64,000 bases of DNA, taken from NCBI GenBank assembly GCA_019009955.1, contig CM032231.1, forward strand, positions 107,168,501 to 107,232,500. Reading direction: 5' to 3'. Shown here piece by piece: positions 57,501 to 64,000 of the stretch. A program made the translations under genes and the position numbers. The DNA is from Riptortus pedestris (taxonomy: Eukaryota > Arthropoda > Insecta > Hemiptera > Alydidae). Numbering within the stretch: the first letter of the stretch is position 1; each line of letters begins with the position of its first letter. A model generated the notes under the pieces. That model saw only the letters and a list, made by a program, of their open reading frames with translations. It was not told where the DNA came from and made no database searches.

Positions 57501-58217
57501 TTAACAATTGTATCACGCTATTCATGAAAAGTGTAACAATAAATTTTATTTAAAATATTAAAGTTTTCTATTGTATAAATAATTGTTTTGGTTGTAAATG
57601 TAAGGTGACATTGAATTCCAACTTAGGGCAGTTACTATTAATAGTTACTAATAGATTGTAATTAATTATAAGTGTTTGAAATTATATGATCGTTACTTTT
57701 GGAACGCAGGAATACTGTATATTCATGGAACAAAGCAGTTAGTTGAAATAAAGTTGTTAAAACAAATTTCAGTTATACAAAAACTGGAATAAAAATCCGT
57801 ATAAAAATGACTTTAAGAGTTGACTAATATAATGAGCGAATCTGAGGAATTCAGACTCCTTTTAGTGACAGTTAATCTAAATATATCTTGCTCGTGGCGG
57901 TTGTATTGTGGTACGTGGGAGTTAGTTTCTGTGGGTGGGGAAAGGTCCAGGCCTTGTATACCTTACTAATCTGCATTTTATACGAGTCTTAGTTCAGAAA
58001 GCACCCACAGCGAACCAATGGGAGAATTATAGCTGCAACTCGGATCACGGAGTTTAAAGGCATGAGTCGTCAAACGTGAATCTCGTGTTGTAAGAATTTC
58101 CAGTCGTAATTGCGCTCTTTGGGGTTTTCTAAACAAAAATTATCGCCGTTCAAAATACAAAATAAAATGCAATAATCTTTCTTCCAAAGATAATCCATAT
58201 TTCAAGTACGAAGATGT
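57501..58217. other. AT-rich intergenic DNA
   Basis: 57890-58130 has ordinary composition with no recognisable frame. Confidence 0.35.
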
Positions 58218-58229
58218 GTTTATTTTATG

Positions 58230-58460
58230 AAAAAATAAAATTAATTATTAACGTCCACATTTTGCAACTAAGGCTAATTGGGACGGGTTATATACAGGTT
58301 ACCACACATTTCTAGCCAGGGTGGTACTAAGGATTTTATTTATTGAATTCCGTCACTGAATAAACTCATATTGCCCAGGGCGGGGATCGAACTCGCCACT
58401 CTAGGTTTACCTTGTGAGATTAAGGTCGACGCTTTAACTCACATTGCTAACCTGAGCCCC
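58230..58460 (-). mobile_element. tRNA-Leu-like SINE, copy 12, with target duplication
   Basis: Complete reverse copy; the tail is at 58240-58252, minus-strand B box GAGTTCGATCCCCGCC, head at right ending GGGGCTCAGGTTAGC. Exact repeats GTTTATTTTATG at 58218-58229 and 58461-58472. Confidence 0.95.
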
Positions 58461-58472
58461 GTTTATTTTATG

Positions 58473-60181
58473 TGTTGCCAGAACTAGTTCTAGCTACATA
58501 AACGTCGTCAAATATTTACTAGTGGAAATGCTGAGAAATATTTATTGATTGTATTTAGAAACATTTATTAGTAACTTTTGTTGATAACGCGAAATGTAAT
58601 TTATATTATCATTGACTTTTCTTTTATAAATCAATCCACGCGAAATTCCGTTTCTTAAAAAGCTGAAATTTTGTTTAAACATGAATATGTAAATAACTAA
58701 TATTAAGTAAAAATACTCAAAATATATAATTTTGCGCACACCTGTGCGCTTATCTGTATAAATCATGACTAAGAATTTAATAATTCAAAATTAATTAAAT
58801 AATTCAAAATCATATTTCCTGCCACTCCACTAAAATACTGTCCATAATCTATTGGTGGCTTATGTATACTAAAACAATATTGATGTTGGGTCGACATCCA
58901 AATTTTTGGTATTAAATGTTTTTTTGACCTAATTTAAATGAATAAAGAACTTATAAATTTCTTGCCGAAGGTGAACAAATAACATCACTACTTTTAGTTT
59001 AGTCACTAGTAGAGAAGTAACAATAACGTTCCAAAGAGTAAAAACGACTGTCACGATATGGAAAACAACATGAATAACAAAGCGAAGAAAATAAGTTGTA
59101 CTTTCCAGGATGTGAATAGGACATATGACTATGACTACATTCACCTTGTTCTCAGCTTATTATACTGACCCTGAAATATGTTTCACAAAGCAAAAGTTAC
59201 ATTAGAGCACCTACTAAGCCATAAATTCAGTAAGGCTAGGATAGTTAGCTAAACTCCCTGCAATCCAAAAACTATGGCATCCAACTAAAGATCAGGCCAT
59301 TATCTAGAACCTGTTTAAATTTAAAAAGGCTTTTTAACTACAAGCTTACGACGGACACTGCCCTGTCATTGACCTCAAAAGTAGACGCAGCTCATTAAAA
59401 TGAATAGGTAGAATATGCAAATAATATTATTGAAACTGTAAACACAAAATCCCAGTTAGCCTATCTATTTATGATAGTACCTCACTCTTCAATAGATGTT
59501 TATTCCTCTAAAACCTTTGAGTTTCAACCAACCTCCGCCAGTTCACACCTCAAGAAATATCTGGAAAAAGCTAAAACTTACTTTTTTTTAAAGTATTTAA
59601 TTTCTTTTAATCAACACTTTTAATAAGGAGGTCCTTAACTCCCAGCACCCATCCGCGAAACAAATTATTATTGCGTTATGTAGGTTTTCAAAAAAAACAA
59701 CTTAATAACCTAATTTAGTCAATCAAGACACAACAAATTTAGTACTAAATGCAATTTCACATGAAGCGTTTGGAAACTCTGCTTTCCTTTCCTTTTTGAC
59801 ACATTCTACCACAGTTAAAGATTTACAAATGGCTGAGCTTTAAAACACAGAATCAGTTAGATATCCAGGGAATTGTGGAATGGATTTCTTTGAGCTCATA
59901 TACAATAAATCTGGCAGTAACGATGGGACTACAGTCCCCTGTTTTCACATATAAGACAGGTAGGTTGCCAATGAAATTAATAGAAAAAATTTTAATTTTA
60001 GCCAGACGTAGAGAAGTTGGTAACTTGCTTCGAAAAGCAGAAAACCTGTCAAATCCTGACGTTTGATATTATATTTTAAAGTAACGGGTTTTTCATATTG
60101 ACAGCGTTGTGCCGAATAGAGAATATATAAACGATTATGTATTCAACAATAAAATTTTGCAAATATACTTGAGCTTTACGT
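58473..60181. other. AT-rich intergenic DNA
   Basis: The ORF at 59875-60066 (63 codons) has a basic C-terminus (KLIEKILILARRREVG) but no recognisable domain. Reverse ORFs at 58542-58766 and 58929-59144 are A/T-driven. Confidence 0.35.
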
Positions 60182-60192
60182 TATCAATGATA

Positions 60193-60379
60193 TTTGTTAT
60201 TTATTAACGTCCACTTTATGCAACTATGAATAATTGGGACGGATTATCTACAGGTTACCATCCTTTTCTAGCCAGGGTGGGACTAAGGATTTTATTTAAT
60301 GAGCTTGTCACTAAATAAAATTCCTAGGTATACCTTGTGAGATTAAGGTCGACCCTTTAACATGGCTAAACCGAGCCCC
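60193..60379 (-). mobile_element. tRNA-Leu-like SINE, copy 13, B box lost
   Basis: Reverse copy with TTATTAACGTCCACTTTATG, CCATCCTTTTCTAGCCAGGG and head ATGGCTAAACCGAGCCCC. A deletion between CTAAATAAAATTCCTAG and GTATACCTTGTGAG removed the B box. Flanks TATCAATGATA (60182-60192) and TATCAACGATA (60380-60390) are a target duplication with one difference. Confidence 0.88.
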
Positions 60380-60390
60380 TATCAACGATA

Positions 60391-60954
60391 GGAGCATAAT
60401 TAAATACATTCCTCCATTTATTTAGCGGATTTCTTTGTGGGTAAATGAATGAAAACAATGGACTTGATTCGATTGGGCGATTAGGAGCAAGGAAGGCAAA
60501 TGAAAACTCTGTTGACCATGACAACACCTTGAACTTCCTTGACTCGGCGATTCGCTGCCCCCACGGTTTATCAGCTAAACACACAATTGCCACAATCATC
60601 CGTTATTATGCTCCTAAAAAGTAGTTCTAGACTATAGCTGAGCTATACTTTACCAGCTTGCAGACGTGCTGAGTTCAACACTGAAGGCCGCTCCAAGACC
60701 TTGCATTCCTACAGTCATGGGAAAGATATACCCATAGCCTGCTTGGTACCAGGGCCCTACAAAATAAAATATTAATTAAATCAGTGCGAATTATATTGCT
60801 TTTTAATTAATATCTTAAAACATACATTATAATCAAAGTATTAAGTCCTTCCAGCATTTTCTCTTCAAAAATTGTATAAGTGCATCCATTATACCTGTAC
60901 TGCCTGTAAAGACTTTTCAGTTGTTATATAACTTACTTTATCACAACGTAAGTT
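60391..60954. other. Intergenic DNA
   Basis: 60440-60770 has ordinary composition; the reverse ORF 60366-60599 (77 codons) has no recognisable domain. Confidence 0.35.
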
Positions 60955-61768
60955 AAAAACGTCCGTCAAGCAAGGGCTACGTAAACTAAGCAGATTTTCC
61001 CCCTCAAGTTTAGTAACAGATAAATCTACATACTGGTAACACAACACCACCGTGAATATTAAGTGAATAAATACAAACGGAAATAAGATATGTTTCAGTC
61101 ATAAACTGCCGGAGCTGGAAGTGTTTGAAATGTAAACAAACAGGTCTGCCAGACTCAACCGGAAAGAAAAACAATAACTGAAGCATATCAGAATATAACG
61201 TATTAATTTTGTTGAGAACTATTTAATATATCTAATACTGTAACTAATAATGAATCAAAATAATTTTTATCTCAATAAATCAAATTTTGGAAGTCCTAGA
61301 ATTTATACGGGGGGGGGGGGCAAAAGAACATATTTTCATCTTTTTCGTATAATAAAGGTCTCTGGAAAATCAATTTGTGGTATTTAAGCTTCGAATAATA
61401 ATGTTTGTTATATAACAGATTTTTGTTTATGCAACACTAGTAGAAGTGGGGGTTGACTGAAGGCTGAAAACTGAAAAATGCAAATATTTCGGTTAATATT
61501 CAAGATAGAGAATAAATGTATGTAACAATAATAATAGTACATTTAATTTTCAAAAAGATTGGTTTTAAACAATTTTTGATTCGACGTATAGTAACGGAGA
61601 TATTTCGAATTTTTGAAAATTATCCCATCTAAACCCCCCTCCCCCTGGTCCGATTTCAGCCGTTAACGAATTTGATCTTTCTTTTTGCATAAAACGACTA
61701 AATATCGAGTTTTGTAACGATTAAACAATAATTGCGACCGCTAGAGTGGTAACAGACAAATATATATA

Positions 61769-61821
<53 letters not shown>

Positions 61822-61946
61822 TCAGTTTTGAACGGACCTCATTTTCGTCATCTCCTAGGTAGGATCGATGGACATTTGAAGAAAAATTTCGAAAATCGCG
61901 TCATGAGTACGACCTCAATAGCAGATTTCCCTTAAATCTGCTAAAA
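60955..61946 (+). mobile_element. DINE-like element, copy 16 (long form, complete)
   Basis: 5' end AAAAACGTCCGTCAAGCAAGG, subterminal repeat AAGCAGATTTTCCCC. It shares with copy 2 an additional 5' region (for example GGTAACACAACACCACCG, AAATGTAAACAAACAGG). AT tract 61758-61817, 3' end GCAGATTTCCCTTAAATCTG then CTAAAAC, where the palindrome has lost its GGGAA half. Confidence 0.87.
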
Positions 61947-62439
61947 CAAGTGAGAACATTACCCTTAAACAGCTCCTGGAAATTTGCTATATATTTCAAC
62001 CAAAACCATTACCTGAAAAACACCAAAAAGCAAAGCCTAACCTAGTTTGGTAGATTTCTAGCTCTGTATATCATGATTGCTATGAATTATTCCAAATGGA
62101 GTATTTTTACCACAGAAAATTTCGGTTTATAGATTTAAACGGAATTTCCCGTTTTGATCCTCTCACTCTTACTAGTTTCAGCGTGACAACTTTAAGTAAC
62201 TCAAATACGATTAGCCTCGGAATGTTAAAATTTCATATTTGGGATTTTTGTAACTTGAAAAACATAGTAATAGTTTAGAGGGGAACATAATAAATAATTT
62301 CCACATTCTTCCTTACCGATTAGAAATGCATAAGATTTATATGGGACCTTTTCGTTTATTATAAAAAAAAAAAAAAAAAAAACCCGTAAATTATGATTTA
62401 TGACATTTTAGCATGACTGAGGTACAAAAGATGCAATTT
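61947..62439. other. AT-rich intergenic DNA
   Basis: Includes a poly-A run at 62363-62381. The ORF 62096-62278 has no domain. Confidence 0.4.
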
Positions 62440-62835
62440 TCAATAATTCAAATTTCCATTGATCCAAACCAGGAGATGACGAAAATGAGGTTCACTCAGA
62501 ATTATAATAAATATTGTCTGTTAACGCTATAGCGGTCGCAACGTATGTTTGTAGTGGTTGTTGCCAAACTCAAAATTTAATCGCTTTTTGTAAAAAGAAA
62601 ATCAAGATCGTTAATGGAAGAAATCGGACAACTGCGAGGAGAGGAGAATTTCAGAGATTTGAAATATCTCCGTTACTACAAGTTAGATAAAACAAATTGC
62701 ACACATGCAATCATATTGCAAAATTAAATTGCCTATAAAGGTACTTATGTAAGTGTTATCTGTATCATGAATCTTAACGGAGATATTTAGACTTTTTAGT
62801 TTTCATTCTTAAGTAAACTCCCACATCATAAGTAT
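62440..62835 (-). mobile_element. DINE-like element, copy 17
   Basis: Reverse copy: TTTCCATTGATCCAAACCAG, GAGATGACGAAAATGAGG, CGCTATAGCGGTCGCAAC, TTGCCAAACTCAAAATTTAA, GAAATATCTCCGTTACTACA. The AT tract is reduced to AATTATAATAAATATT. Neither terminus is preserved. Confidence 0.78.
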
Positions 62836-63262
62836 ATTCATATCATATTGACAGTAAGCTGTTTATTATCATTAATCTATTTATTCTGAGCTTATCTATC
62901 AAATATTGTTATTAAGAGACCTTTATAAAGCGAAGGGATACCCAATTCCGTTGCGCGATGATGTCATTAATTAAGTTGTAACTCAAAAATGCTTATTTAA
63001 TCCATACCATATTCGATAAAGATTATATATGCCTGAAATCAGTTCAAGAATAGTGGGGATTTAGAGGGGGGATTCAAAAATTCATATATACGATATGCAT
63101 ATGTTTTTTGACTCAGTTTTTAGCAAACTTCCCTTATGGGAAATCAGCAATTTTGGTTGTACTCATACTGCGATTTTCGAAAAATGTCCCCAAATGTCCA
63201 TGTATCCTACCTAAAAGATGACGAAAATGAGGACCGTTAAAAATTATATATATATATATATA
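62836..63262 (-). mobile_element. DINE-like fragments, copy 18
   Basis: Middle-part sequence at 62990-63095 (GCTTATTTAATCCATACCAT, GGGGATTTAGAGGGGGGATT) followed by a clear 3' block at 63118-63262: TTTTTAGCAAACTTCCCTTA, TGGGAAATCAGC, ATGACGAAAATGAGGACCGT and a short AT tract. The order of parts is scrambled compared with complete copies. Confidence 0.65.
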
Positions 63263-64000
63263 AAAAATTAAAAGCACTTTAAAATACAAATCGCTGTAAG
63301 AGAAAAATTTAGTCACGGTGTAATATGATGTGGACTGATCATTTGACTCCGGTTCCCCCGTTGAATATCAAGGTAATACACCCTACCTCGTTATCTCATA
63401 CCGCTGTAGATATACAGGAAATTGGCCTTTATACATTGTCAGCGAGTGCATATCAGTCTAGATTAAGGTTCATGGCTGCACAACTAGAACGGTATTTTAC
63501 ATTTAAATTCAATTGACAGCAATTCGCCGAGACACTGATTTGATTAAAGAGTATTTAAACTAGGCCGGATTTTAAAAACCACTGCTTACAAAATATCTAT
63601 AACTAGCTGGCGACAAATCACACTGCAATTAATATGTGCATTTGATAATTTTTTAAAATATCCCTCCTATCTATGTAGTAAGTCTTTAAACTCCTTTGAA
63701 AATTTATTTTTCAAAAACTGACTCTAAGGACTTCTGAGTTGTTAGAATCGCGCTTCATCATATTCAGGGCAAATTTTATAAGCAAGGAGGGACTATAAGT
63801 TTCCCAAGTTTCTGGAAATTCCTGCATCTGAAAAATAACATAATTCACAGCCAAAACTAGTTTGAAAAATTCTTAAGCTTCTTAGATTATGATCTGACTG
63901 AAATCTTAATTCTTGTTCGAGGTAAAACAAGAATCGGAATCGCGAAAACTTTCTGCTTCCAGATTTTAACGGAAGTCCCCGCTTGGCCCTCTCATCTAGA
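63263..64000. other. Intergenic DNA to the window end
   Basis: 63320-63520 has ordinary composition and a 63-codon ORF (63325-63516) without a recognisable domain. Nothing else was recognised. Confidence 0.35.

Noticed and set aside
59875..60066. Possible F-box-like or basic small protein
   Set aside because: 63 codons without a recognisable motif, no splice or promoter support.
4176..60379. tRNA genes at the SINE heads
   Set aside because: The heads have A and B boxes but lack an acceptor stem that pairs and occur in many copies with TAA tails and target duplications, so they are SINEs.
4744..63262. CRISPR array or satellite made of the AT-tract elements
   Set aside because: Copies are dispersed, in both orientations and of varied length; it is a eukaryotic transposon family.

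Overview
The window looks like AT-rich nuclear DNA of an arthropod, most probably an insect. It has one spliced gene with GT-AG introns, very long AT microsatellites, tRNA-derived SINEs with target-site duplications, relics of LINEs, and a gene product that looks like an insect cuticular protein. No bacterial or viral organisation is visible. The species cannot be named from the sequence.

One gene is well supported: a secreted, chitin-binding (Rebers-Riddiford-like) cuticular protein on the + strand. Exon 2 (28680-29672) and exon 3 (31064-31219) are joined in frame, both flanking introns being phase 0. Exon 2 opens in the middle of a signal-peptide hydrophobic core, so a short upstream exon must supply the start codon. 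The best candidate is ATG CGG CAG followed by GTGAGT at 8052-8060, just downstream of a TATA box at 7963. If right, the protein is 385 residues, intron 1 is about 20.6 kb, and the gene covers 8.0-31.75 kb. The 3' UTR ends near an AATAAA at 31727.

Almost everything else is repetitive or featureless AT-rich DNA. Two families dominate. (1) A 0.4-1 kb non-autonomous element, at least 17 copies or fragments, has a 5' end with a small hairpin, a 12-bp subterminal inverted repeat (AGCAGATTTCCC ... GGGAAATCTGCT), a 3' palindrome, and a fixed internal site that usually carries a long (AT)n tract. This plan resembles DINE-1/Helentron (rolling-circle) elements, and here I call it DINE-like. (2) A SINE of about 220 bp has a head derived from a class II tRNA, best resembling tRNA-Leu(UAA), and a (TAA)n tail. 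There are ten full or nearly full copies and several fragments; five have exact 11-13 bp target duplications. At four places a SINE abuts a DINE-like terminus.

Minor elements are several foldback hairpins (21540-21757, 25245-25720, 36346-36566, 18035-18221, 33603-33700), a MITE with 41-bp inverted repeats (40867-41096), LINE relics (13478-15400, 40307-40740, 53790-54640), a 590-bp polypyrimidine CT tract (2976-3567) and a degenerate minisatellite (51096-51330). A dispersed core CTGANGATG-stem-GAAAG recurs in the foldbacks and distantly recalls a hammerhead ribozyme core.

Layout: 0-8 kb, repeats upstream of the gene; 8-31.75 kb, the cuticular gene with a repeat-filled first intron; 32-64 kb, intergenic DNA with repeats and no gene that I can support.
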